Origin: Dryas octopetala
Lineage: Eukaryota; Streptophyta; Magnoliopsida; Rosales; Rosaceae
DNA length: 64,000 bases
Assembly: GCA_963921425.1 (NCBI GenBank)
Contig: OY992832.1
Span: 7,378,001-7,442,000 of the forward strand
Direction of reading: 5' to 3'
In this document: in pieces, positions 11,148 to 21,809 of the stretch
How positions within the stretch are numbered: position 1 is the stretch's first letter
How the letters are laid out: every line of letters starts with the position of its first letter
Program-made: the position numbers and the translations under genes
Notes under the pieces: model-generated
Seen by the model: the letters and a program-made list of their open reading frames with translations, nothing else
Database searches by the model: none
Told to the model about the DNA's origin: nothing

Positions 11148-11229
11148 GTTTTAACTCCGAGATTTTGGGCGGAATATTAGGTTTTAACTCCAAGATTTTA
11201 GGCTCCGCCCAAAATCTCGGAGTTAAAAC
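11148..11229. repeat. Perfect 26-bp inverted repeat with 30-bp loop
   Basis: The arm at 11148-11173 (starts GTTTTAACTCCGAG) is matched without mismatch by its reverse complement at 11204-11229. The loop carries a second, slightly altered direct copy of the left arm. If transcribed, this would fold into a strong hairpin. It may be the core of a small foldback element. Confidence 0.8.
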
Positions 11230-11708
11230 TTAAAATGCACCATTTACAAAGCCTACTCTACACCTTAGAAGGGGAAATACCCTTCAAATCGAAGAAATAC
11301 TTTATTATGAATTAAAAGAATTTTCTTATAAATTTTAAAATATCATCGGTCTCTATCTAAAAACTATTTTTCTAAAAAACTTAAGTCTAATTATCTCATA
11401 ATATAATTACTCAAATGTCTTTCTTTTAACGGGTGAAACGGATAACCCAAAAATTGACTTATTTCGACATGTTATCTTAACGAATCACTAACGGATGACA
11501 CTGATATCAACATGACTCGATGATCTTGAATCCAAACTCATAAATTTGCGTGTCGTTTCATATCATATTTACGAATCGTGTGTATTTTTTCCAGATCTAC
11601 TCGAAAGTGGAGACGTGGATTGCAACATAAGATATGTGGTGCTTTGCACCATTTTTAGCTATAGCAATTAGCACCATTTAGGCCATGTTGTCGCCATGCC
11701 CATGACTT

Positions 11709-11932
11709 TTACACATACACCTCCTGAGGTTTCAAAACTGTTGTATATAACCTCCTATATGAGATGAAAAATTTTACAAAAAAGCATGTTAAGGGGTGAA
11801 ATGGCCTAATAAGATTACTCAAGGTGTAAGGTCTAACCTCAATACAAATATTTTGTTTTTTGTTTATTTATTTTTTTCTCTTGTAGGGGGTTATATGTAA
11901 TAGTTTTGAAACATCAGGGGGTGTATGTGTAA
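11709..11932. mobile_element. Small inverted-repeat element (MITE-like)
   Basis: TTACACATACACCTCCTGAG at the left is mirrored at the right (CAGGGGGTGTATGTGTAA). The pairing continues inward for about 48 bp with few mismatches (TTTCAAAACT, ATATAACC). It has no coding capacity, and I see no clear target duplication, so the superfamily is left open. Confidence 0.6.
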
Positions 11933-12110
11933 TTTTTGAAACTCTAAGGGTATATGTAAAAAGACGATAAACCTCAAGTAAGTGTAATTAATTCTTTTCA
12001 TGACCATGACCATAATTCTTTCTAGTTAAGAAAACGAAAAAGAAAAATAGATCTGAAATAAAAAGAAGGTAAAGGGTAAAATTGGAATTCTCCATTTTCT
12101 CTTTTGCTTT

Positions 12111-12117
12111 TATATAA
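12111..12117 (+). promoter_or_regulatory. Candidate TATA box of F-box unit 6
   Basis: TATATAA followed by GGG lies 82 bp before the start codon of the intact unit 6, the normal distance for a plant TATA box with a short leader. No expression evidence is available. Confidence 0.45.
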
Positions 12118-12198
12118 GGGTTAAGTAGAAGTTGAAAGTACTCCATTCCAAATCCCTCCATTTCCCCCAAACGAAACGAGCAAACGCTGTCCTCATCA

Positions 12199-13942
12199 AT
12201 GGCCTCATCCTCATCAGGAAGCGCCGCATGCCGAAACTGGTTGGAGCTCCCGGAGGACGTCACGGCGTCGATAATATGGCGGCTTGGAGCGAAGGAGATC
12301 CTGACGATTGCTCAGATGGTGTGCGTGACGTGGTACAATATCTGCAAGGACCCTCTCATGTGGCGCGCCATCGACATGCGCAACGATGGTGATGACGACG
12401 ACATGAACTACGACTTGCAGAATATGTGCCGTCACGCCGTCGATCGTAGCTCGGGCAGTTTGGTTGATATCAATATCGAGTTCTTCGGCACCGATGAGCT
12501 TCTTAAATATATCACTGATAGGTATTTAACTGTTTGTTAAATGTTTTTGTTTATATAGATTATGTTATTTGTGCTATGTTTTGTTTGGGGATTTTAAGGT
12601 TTTAACTTTTTTTTTCTTCAATATTAGTGGCCTCATATTGGAAGGTAGCTTTGCTAGTTTACTTTTTAGTGGGATGAATTATAATGGCTCTGTGGAGGTT
12701 GGGCTTCTTTTGGTACAAAAATGGTTTCAATATCTAAGCAGAGTCACTCACATTTGGGCCTTTAAGTACATTTTCAATTTTGATTTATTAAGTTTAAAAA
12801 ATTGGGAAAAAGTACATTCGGATCTATTTAAGTTGTTCTAAAATTTTTCTTATCAAGTATTAAAAAAAAAAAAAATTAAAGAGGGTCCTTTCTTATGCTT
12901 TAATCCTGCATCAACTGGAGCTTAGCCCCTTAGTTCTTCATGTTTGCGGAATTCCCTTGGGTGTGACACTCTGGAGATGGAGATCATGACTCCCCTGAAA
13001 TTCTTCTTGGGGCCCTTTGCAAAATGCTATGAGTTAATATCAGCAATGCAGTTTGGGTGTATTGGCACCTTCTTACTGGTAGGTTGGTTATTTGAAATTA
13101 CATAGTGCTTGATTTTAAATTATAGCACACTGGCCGCAGATCATCAGGGGTTATTTCTTTGAGCATTTGTTCTCTCTGATATTGTTCACACACACACAAA
13201 AATAGTACATATATGTCTATGTATGCTGGATTTTCCTTATTCATTCCCATTAATTATTATGTTGATGTTGAAGAAAAGTGTATTTCTTTGTCTTTGTAAC
13301 TGCTAACATATTCATCTATAACCTTTGAATAGTTCGAGTGGAATCAGACGCCTCCGACTTGTGCATTGCTTTAGCATAACAGATGAGGGATTTAGTGAAC
13401 TGGCTTCAAAATTTCCGCTGTTGGAGGACCTTGAAATTTCATACAGCTCACTCTCACGTGACTCTTTGGAAGTGGTTGGGGCCTCTTGCCCTCTTTTGAA
13501 ATCATTCAAATTTAACAACCAGTGGTATGAGTCACCACATATTGAGTCTGATGACGATGCACTTGCTATAGCTGGAACGATGCATGGTTTAATCCACCTC
13601 CAGCTTTTTGGGAATAAGCTTACTAATGATGGCTTGCAGGCCATTCTTGATTGTTGTCCTCATCTTGACTCACTCGATTTGCGTCAATGTTTCAATCTTA
13701 ATATGGGGAACAAGTTGGGAAGAAGATGTGTTAAACAAATTAAAAGATTGCGGCTTCCTAAGGATTCCACCGATGACTATGAATTTGATGCTTCAATTAA
13801 TTATTACGAATCATATGATGAAGACAGCCCATCTGGATTTTCTGATAGTGATTTGATGTCTGATGATTATGAGGATTATGAATTCTCATATGGGAGTGAT
13901 GTCTATGACTATGACTATGACTATAATGATGATGATTTGTAA
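12199..13942 (+). CDS. F-box/LRR protein, SKIP19-like (unit 6, intact)
   Basis: Exons 12199-12521 and 13333-13942 (intron 811 bp, AG/GTATTT and GAATAG/TTCGAG) encode 310 residues. The F-box starts at about residue 13 (NWLELPEDVTASIIWRLGAKEIL, then VCVTWYNICKDPLMWRAIDM). The LRR segments follow the family order RRLRLVHCFSITDEGF, FPLLEDLEISYSSL, CPLLKSFKFN, LIHLQLFGNKLTNDGL, LDSLDLRQCFNLNM. The last 60 residues are an acidic tail rich in Asp, Ser and Tyr, ending in a YDYDYDYNDDDL run. It is expected to act as an SCF substrate adaptor; the target is unknown. A TATA-like box lies 82 bp upstream. This is the best-preserved member of the array in this window. Confidence 0.91.
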
Positions 13943-15010
13943 TGACTACTTGGAATTTCTGACTTTTGATGAATTGAAGAACTTCTAGCTGCTGAAATCT
14001 GGGATCTAGTGGTTTCAAATTTGGAGGAGAAAGCTTCATCCATCCAAGTGGTCTAGAATTTCTCTGCAGAAGACCTGTTTCCTAGTTGGTACTTGGTAGT
14101 GACATTCATCTTATTGCATTTTGTGGGCGGACAAAAGTTGCTAATTGCAAGGGACATGGGCACTTTCCTCCTTGGGACGTTTTCTATTTTCATCATGGAA
14201 GCTTGGCTACATTTAGGTTCTTCTGAATGTGTATCTGTAACGTATTTTCTAAGACACAAGGAGTTAGCTTATTGGTTACAGATTATATTGCTTCTGCGAT
14301 GCTTTATTTTGCCCATGACCATTTCTACTTTTACTAGCGGGCTAAGTTGTTTGGTAGTGCTTTTAGAATAGCGGGCTAAGTTGTTTGGTAGTGCTTTTAG
14401 AAGGCTTAAAAGCATTTTCAAATAGTCAAAAGCATTTTTGTTTTTGTTTGGTAAGAAACGTTTTTTAGTTTTAAAAGCACTTGGAAGCGCTTTCAGGTGA
14501 AGTACCTAGTAAATGCTTCCTTAAGAAGCGTTTTCAAGTATATTAACAAGAAGTACGTAAATTATGAATTTTTATTAAAAGCGCTTTTGTTTTAAACATA
14601 AGTACTAGTAAGTATAAGTACTCTCAAACAAACCTTTTAATTCTCTTTATATTTTTATATCAGATAATCTACTAGTAAGTAGTAACTAGTAAGTACCTTT
14701 AAACATGATTTTATCCAATCAACTATTATGGGTTCATGATTAAGCTTTGGTAAGAGAAAATTACACAGTAAAATCTAATGTACTCATCACTTTCTCAATT
14801 AACTGAGGCAGAGCCTATGCAGACTTTCCAGTAATTTTCTCCTGAAGTGTAGCCGTGTAGGATAAATGGGCTGATGTGGCCCAACCCAAAGCACAATGGA
14901 GACCTGTTATGTACTTGTACAGTTGTACCGCCAAAAATATCACCCCGTATACCAACGGTTTATACTTATAAACGGTACGAATCGAATCCTCCATTTTTTC
15001 GAACGAAACA
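13943..15010. other. Spacer after unit 6
   Basis: No gene. It begins with the shared 3' flank (GGTCTAGAATTTCTCTGCA and so on). From about 14335 it becomes a degenerate AAAAGC/GCTTTT-rich stretch, which looks like a decayed inverted-repeat element between TTGTTTGGTAGTGCTTTT and CTCTCAAACAAACC. Confidence 0.45.
14335..14402. repeat. Two tandem copies of a 34-bp repeat
   Basis: The 34-bp sequence starting TAGCGGGCTAAGTTG occurs twice in direct succession (14335-14368 and 14369-14402) without mismatch. It is at the left end of a possible degenerate transposon, so it may be a duplicated terminus. Confidence 0.75.
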
Positions 15011-16396
15011 ATGGGTAAACCCTCGTCGTCTGAAACCGGCGGAGGCCGAAAGCGAATGCGGAACCGCCCAAATGGACGGAACTGCCGGAGGAGGTTATGG
15101 CGTCGATACTGTCACGGCTGGGAGCGATCGAGATTCTGTTGAGCGCTCAGGAGGTGTGCATGAAGTGGCGCCAAATCTGCAAGGACCCGCTGATGTGGCG
15201 CACCATCGACATGCGCAACGACGGTGATATCGGTGACGTCTACGACTTGGAGAAGATGTGCCGCTACGCCGTTGATCGTAGCTGTGGTAATTTGGTAGAT
15301 ATCACAATCGAGTTCTTCGGCACCGATGAGTTGCTTCACTATATCACTCAATGGTACTTAATTTTTTTTGTTTAATGTTTTTGTTTCAATGCGTAGAGTA
15401 ATTATTGATTGACTGAATTTGGTGATTTAAGTGGAGCCTTAAACCTCATACTTTTGTTTTCGTTTGTGTATCAAACATTTTTTTTTTTTTTTAATTACGA
15501 AGTATTATTTTGTGTAAGTGCGATTTCTTATGTATTGGTCAAATTGGTTATATGGGATCTATTATTTGAGAGTAAAATGAACCATACCATTTCACCTTTA
15601 CATTTAGACTTTTGAACTTGTGAAAAATGAGAAGCACATGAACACAGAGAAGCCCTCCCTGCAAAATTTAGGACCCTGTGGACTGCATACCATCAGGGGA
15701 TGTTTCTTTTTGCATTTGTTTTATCTGCTATCGTTCACAATACACAAAGTCACACACATGTATATGAATGTTGGACTTATGTGTGTTCTTTCTTATGAAT
15801 TATTGTTTTTGATGTTAATTTCTTTGACTGCATTTTCTGTACTTGTGTGATGGCAACATATTCATTTTAAATCTTTTAATAATGCAAATGGAATCAAACG
15901 CCTCCAACTACTGTGCTGCGATGACATAACTGATGAGGGGTTGAGTAAAGTGGCGGCTTCGAAACTTCCGCTGTTGGAGGAGCTTGACATAACATTTTTT
16001 AGACTCTCACATAAACCTCTAGAAGTTGTTGGGCGCTCTTGTCCTCTTTTGAAATCATTCAAATTGAATGATGAGTGGGACGAATTCTCAGATGATGAGT
16101 CTGATGACTATGGTTATGGTTGGAGTGATGAAGATGCGCCTGCTTCCTTCAAAAAAGATGACAATGCATATGCACTTGCTATAGCAGGAACGATGCATGG
16201 TTTACACCACCTACAGCTTTTTGCGAATAAGCTGAGTGGTGATGGCTTGAGAAAAATTCTTGATTGTTGTCCTCATCTTGAGTCACTTGATCTGCGTCAT
16301 TGTTTCAATCTTAATTTGAGGGGAGATTTGAGAAACAGATGTTTTGAACGAATAAAAGAGCTTTTAAATTTGTTGGATGTTTCAAAGGTTTTGTAG
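15011..16396 (+). pseudogene. F-box/LRR gene with frameshift and lost acceptor (unit 7, probable pseudogene)
   Basis: The first exon opens at 15011 (MGKPSSSETGGGRKRMRN) in one frame. The family F-box begins at 15071 in another: AAATGG stands where sisters have AAACTGG, a one-base loss after 15072. In-frame use of ATG 15097 (VMASILSRLGAIEILLSAQEV) would give an F-box lacking its first eight or so residues. Exon 1 ends at a good donor (CAATG/GTACTT, 15353). The LRR exon (15883-16396) is open and in phase, but the acceptor AG of its sisters reads AA at 15881-15882. It also has a Gly/Asp-rich insertion after CPLLKSFKLNDEW and a diverged end (KELLNLLDVSKVL). An intact product needs a different splice site and start, so decay is the simplest reading. 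Confidence 0.75.
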
Positions 16397-16619
16397 GGTT
16401 TGATTGAATGTGAAAAAAGAGCTTTATAATGAATAATTATGTAATAGTTGAGCTGTTACCCAATAAATCTTGCTTTTGTTTGTGGTAATTGCTCATATCT
16501 TGGATGCAATTGTTCTGTGTAATAGTTTTTCTTCTTCAGTATTTATTATCATTATCATAAGCCTTCTCAACTGCAAGGTGCTAGGAGGAGAAGAGTTAAG
16601 AAATTTGAAATTATATAGC

Positions 16620-16858
16620 ACATGATCACAGGGTAAGCCTCCCTGTAAAATTATAGAACACTGTGGACTGCAGATTATCAAGGGATATTTCTTTGAGCAC
16701 CTGTTCTCTTTGGTATTGTTTACAATACACACACATATACATATATAATATATGGAAATTCTGTTTGTTCCTTCCAGTGAATGATTATGTTGATTTAGAA
16801 TTTCTTTACTTCTGCCTCTGTGTGATGACTAACATATTCATCTAAAACTTTATAATAG
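16620..16858 (+). repeat. Copied 3' half of the family intron ahead of unit 8
   Basis: The stretch (CTCCCTG, CACTGTGGACTGCAG, ATCAAGGGATATTTCTTTGAGCA, TATTGTT...ACACACAC) matches the 3' half of the introns of units 6 and 7, without any F-box exon before it. It shows that unit 8 arose by duplication of intron end plus LRR exon only. Confidence 0.7.
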
Positions 16859-17480
16859 GTCATGTGGAATCAAACGCCTTTGACTAGTGCATTGCAGTGA
16901 TGCCCTATCAGATGAGGGATTAATTAAAGTGGCTCAGAGACTTCCCCTGTTGGAGGACCTTGACATTTCATTATGTGAACTCTCACATTGTTCTATAGAA
17001 GTGGTTGGGCGCACTTGCCCTCTTTTGAAATCATTCAAATTGAACAAAGAGTGGCAAAAATTTGCAGATGATTTGTCTAATAAGTATGATGGGTATGATA
17101 AGTATTATGATTATGATGAGTATGATGAATATCCGATGCCTCCTCTCAATAAAGATGCTGATGCACGTGCTATAGCAAGAACAGTGCATGGTTTGCACGA
17201 CCTCCAGCTTTTTGGGAATCAACTAACTAATAAAGGCCTGAGGAAAATTCTTAATGGCTGTCCTCATCTTGAGTCCCTTGATCTGCGCTATTGTTTCAAT
17301 CTTGATCTGGAGGGAGATTTAGGAAGAAGATGTGCTGAACGAATTAAAAATTTGCGGCTTCCTATTGATCACATTGATGGTGATGAATTTACTCCTTTAA
17401 CTGATTGGTGTAGGTCATCTGACTATGATTATGATGATGATGATGATATAAACTACAACCCATATGGGATTCCAGATTAG
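16859..17480 (+). pseudogene. F-box/LRR pseudogene, LRR exon only (unit 8)
   Basis: A retained acceptor (TATAATAG/GTCATGTGG) opens an LRR exon with no F-box exon of its own. After CGIKRL the codon CGA of the sisters is TGA (16881-16883), a C-to-T change in a former CpG. Downstream the frame is open for 197 codons to 17480, with LPLLEDLDISLCELS, CPLLKSFKLNKEW, LHDLQLFGNQLTNKGL and LESLDLRYCFNLDL. A Tyr/Asp-rich insertion (YDKYYDYDEYDEYP) follows the CPLLKSF turn, and the tail is acidic. If exon 1 of unit 7 were spliced to it, translation would stop after about eight exon-2 codons. Confidence 0.8.
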
Positions 17481-17979
17481 CTTTTCCCATGATTATTATG
17501 AATGTTCATGTGGGAGCGATTTCTATGACTGATACCATTTCTTCAATTTTCTGACTTTTGATGAAGCGGGGACCTAGCTGCTGAAATATTCGGGATCAGA
17601 ATGGAGGGGAAAAGAAAACAGAGAAGAATCATCCACCAAAGTTATCTAGACTGTCTCTACGAAAGACCTATTTCTGAGAGCTGAAGGTTTGTTTATCAGA
17701 CAAATGTGAAGTATTTTATTTCATCATGGAAGGTTGACTACATTTAGTTCTTACTTGACCGTTTTAGCTATTGGAGATTTTTCTTTTTTTCTTTTTTTCC
17801 TGTGATGAAACGTTTTATGTCTGCTTTGTCATGCTCATTACTATTTCTGTTTAAAGCTCAAAAAATTGCAGGTTTTAACATATGAACTATAGTTGGTTGA
17901 TTAAATTATCTTATGAACGGGTGATTAAAAGTTACTTTTCGTAGCCACCTAAAAAATTACATTTATTAAAACTTGTGAG

Positions 17980-18018
17980 TTCCCAATGATTCCACAAATG
18001 ACTGAATTTGATGCTGCA
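17980..18018 (+). pseudogene. F-box tail-exon scrap
   Basis: About 39 bases (TTCCCAATGATTCCAC, then AATGACTGAATTTGATGC) match the start of the acidic-tail region of units 3 and 6. It marks the downstream limit of visible array remains. Confidence 0.55.
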
Positions 18019-20983
18019 ACAAATGGCAATGGTTTCTGAACATATGACTTTGATGCACACCGAACATGAAATTTCTTCTTAGTGATAGAAAGTTGGCTAT
18101 TTGCAATGGATCATTGTCACTTAGCTTTTTGGGAAAGACAGCTGAAACAGCTTGGTTCCCATCAAGCTTTATTAATAGTCCAAAAAAGGGTTGTAAATGA
18201 TTAAAATAAAAAAAGAAGTTACTATGTTTTAATTATATTTAAAATTGATTTCACTTAGTAACCAAAAAACTGATTCTACTCAATCAGTGATAATGAAACT
18301 AATATTTGCATCATTAGAAAATATCAAAGCTTGTTTATCTTTTCTAGTCTGATTTAGTGATCATTTCTGCAGTTAAAGAGAGAAGCTATGCAGATTTGCC
18401 TACGTTCCCGTTCCCATAGCTTGAAATATGAACTCATTTTTTTTCGAGAAAATGACATTTTTCTATGAACAATGATGGGTTACATCCCAAAACAAACAAT
18501 AAGAACAAACGGCAATAGGCCTTAAAACACCACTGTCATTTTCCAAGAGATACTTCCAAAGGAAATTCTATTTATACTCAACAATTTTTTTTTTATCCAA
18601 TGTTCTCATTACCCTCAACATTCACTTTATTTTTTCTTTATCTTCTCAATATACCAAACCTACTTTCCTGTTATAACCTTATGCTAGTAAAACCTACAAA
18701 AACATTAGAATTTCTTTCTTTACCCAACATCACTCTCACCCCAATACTCATCATTCTCACACGAATACCAACATCACCAAATACCCAACTTCTAAAGCCA
18801 AACATGCTGCCACCGCCACCACCGTCGCTGTCCTCAGGGCTAGCCCTCCATGTCGGCGCAACTACCCATCACCACTGTCGGCCATTCAGCCTTATATCTT
18901 CTTCAAATAAATAGTGACAACCTCACATATTCCCATTTTTTCATCAATTTAAGAAATAAAACACATTTTCTAAGTTTATTTTTCATATTTGTTGATAAAT
19001 ATGATGTTTTTGAATGAATTTTAAAAAGATAATTTGAATTTTTTTTTCCTTTAGGTAAATGAGGTTTATGGGTATTCGTGTTGAAAAGGTTCGTTCGGTA
19101 CTAGTATGCGGAATATGATGACAGTATTCGATAGCCAGTGATCGAATTAGTTTAGTATTTTCGGAATACTCTCACCGAAAGAATTAAGAAATGTTTGCAT
19201 CATATATCTATTCGATGGGAAGGTTTCGAATACTTGTGAGTTATTTGGTGGATGTCAACCGAATGAGAGTATGTTGTTCAGTGATTATGTATTGAATGAC
19301 CCATTCAGTTGACATCTATCGAAATTTGTTATCGTGTTCGGTATTGGTCCACCAAAATTTTTTAATATGCACTAAAAATTCCAAAAAAAAAAAAAAAAGA
19401 GAAAAAAGAGAAAATATGCAACACATCCCTCAATTTAGTCAGCAAATGATGCCCACATGGTATTCTGAACCAATCCAATCCAGTTTGTTAACAAGCATTA
19501 CACTCAAATACTTAAGCTTTAGTGAATGGATCAAATTAACACCTTGTTTTTTATGGATACAATATCATTATTTTTGAAATCGTGGGAGGCTGAAATTGGA
19601 GATTTCAAACTCCAAACTTTTAAGAACCAAAGCTAATAAATTTAAAAAATTTAAACTATAGAAAAGAAAAAAATAATATATATCAAAATAACTCAAACCT
19701 TAGTGTAAAATGAAACTCCACCAACTAACCCAAGCCTAACTAATCCAAAAGTATGTACAACCTCAATTGTCATACAACTTTCACATTTTTGTCCACTTGG
19801 AAAGGGATGATAATTTTTAGCTTATTTAGGAAGACAATGAAATCAGTAATGGCACTGCTTCCATTGACAACGTACCGATAAATTTTGAAAGCACAGAGCA
19901 TAGCATAGAATGTAGGCCGTAAGCACTATGTGTCACTGAGGCAGCAGCAAGCAGACCTATTAATCTGAAAATTTTGAAATAATCAAATTATTATTAATTA
20001 ATTAATACTATTTATTGCTCAGAAATCAGAATCGCACTGACATAGATTAGACCGACCACGTAAGAGAGTTAAGACCTAATACTAGTCTAGTAGTCTGAAG
20101 CGTTGAGGCACAAGTTACGGTGCATGCACAGCTCACGTGACCCTTCCTCACTTTTTCAATTCAAAACGCAACCAGAAAAGCGTGCGACGTCGTCTCGGGC
20201 AGAGGCTTAGCCTCCAATGGCAATGAAATTTGATTGGCTTCTCCAGACTAGTGGGACCCGCAGAGTCTGGTAATCTGACGCTAATCTTACGCAGATATCA
20301 TCACTCCCTATTGACTTAGACCCAGATTCGTACGGCAATGATCTGACATGACACTCCATACCTCCATGTTCTCTCAACAAATCATATTTTGCCACGGAAT
20401 CATCCTGTCGTTGACGTTTTGCACTTTCCAGGAATTCTACTTTCTGGTTTTCGGTAAAGGGTTTGCCAACAATTCCTTAATCCCTCAAAAAGATATGAAT
20501 AAACCGACATTTTCTTTTTCTAAATTTTAATCACATGTGTCAATGATATAACTTTGTATAATATGAATCCTATCATTAAATGTGAACAACTGAATTAATG
20601 ATAAAATATCTTATAAATAAAATTTGAGATTTATAACTGTTAACATAATATTAATGGTCGGTTGAATAATATAGTCTTAAAAATATAAATTATTTATTGT
20701 TCTTAATTTAGAGTTCACATTTGAGATTACACACCTATATATTCAACTAAAAAAAAAAAAAAAAGAGATTACACACCTATTGAAAGGTGTTAACAATCAA
20801 CTACTATTTTACTTACATACTATTAGAGTTGTAATACATAAGTACGTAACTAAGGTTTAAATTAAGAATGAAACAACTAGAGAGAAAACTCAACGGAAAA
20901 TTGAAATACTTTAAAAGATAATTAATTGGATGAAGTTAAACTATCACAATCAATTCAGAAGGATCATCATCAATGTTTTTCCC
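18019..20983. other. Gene-free stretch after the F-box array
   Basis: No convincing gene on either strand. The first 200 bases still resemble F-box 3' flank (GGGAAAGACAGCTGAAACA). The rest is AT-rich with short frames that lack domains; A runs occur near 19382 and 20750. A CTCACGTGACCC motif near 20131 contains a G-box core, but no gene is nearby to assign it to. Confidence 0.55.
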
Positions 20984-20992
20984 AAAATAAAC

Positions 20993-21800
20993 GAGAGCAG
21001 TTTTGCTCACCCCTTTTAACTCAGGTGTATGCTCACCTCCCATCTAAAATACTGTCATGTGTTTAAAAAACTAACCATGGGTTAATATACTATATTTAAT
21101 TATTTTAAATATTATAATGATGAGAGAGAAAAATAATTTGACAGCTCTTTTCTACTTTTATCCTTATCTTTTATTACTCAACTTTTTATCACTTTTTTAT
21201 TACCCATTAACTTCTCTCTTTTCTTTTATTTAATTATTTCTAAATAAGTTTCTCTCTTCTCTTTTCTAAATATATATCGATTGGAAAAGCTTGGAAGATT
21301 TGAAAGAGTTTTGTTGTTCCTTTGATTGAATGCCAAACCCAATGATTAATGATTATAGTCTTAAACTATAATTGCTTTTCGATTTTCATATGCATCCACC
21401 AAATATCAGTGGGCTTTTCGATTTTCATATATCTATAATATATATCAATTGTTCCTAGTGCTATTTCCAGTAACATCATCGGCACAATATATATTATTAG
21501 AAATAATTAACTTCTCTCTTCTCTTTTATTTAATTTATTTCAAAAATTATTAGAAATAATTAAATAAAAGAGAAGAGAGAAATTAATGAGTAATAAAAAA
21601 GTGAAAAAAAGTTGAGTAATAAAAGATAAGGGTAAAAGTAGAAAAGAGCTGTCAAATTATTTTTCTCTCTCATCATTATAATATTAAAAATAATTAAATA
21701 TAATATATTAACTCATGGTTAGTTTTTTAAACACATGGCAGTATTTTAGATGGGAGGTGAGCATACACTTGAGTTAAAGGGGGTGAGCAAAACTGCTCTC
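20993..21800. mobile_element. Foldback DNA transposon, Mutator-like (808 bp, non-coding)
   Basis: The left end starts GAGAGCAGTTTTGCTCAC and the right end finishes with its exact reverse complement. The arms pair for about 250 bp each (20993-21243 with 21552-21800) with few mismatches. A perfect 9-bp direct repeat AAAATAAAC flanks it (20984-20992 and 21801-21809). The 300-bp centre has no open frame. Long arms and a 9-bp target duplication indicate a non-autonomous Mutator-like element. Confidence 0.85.
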
Positions 21801-21809
21801 AAAATAAAC

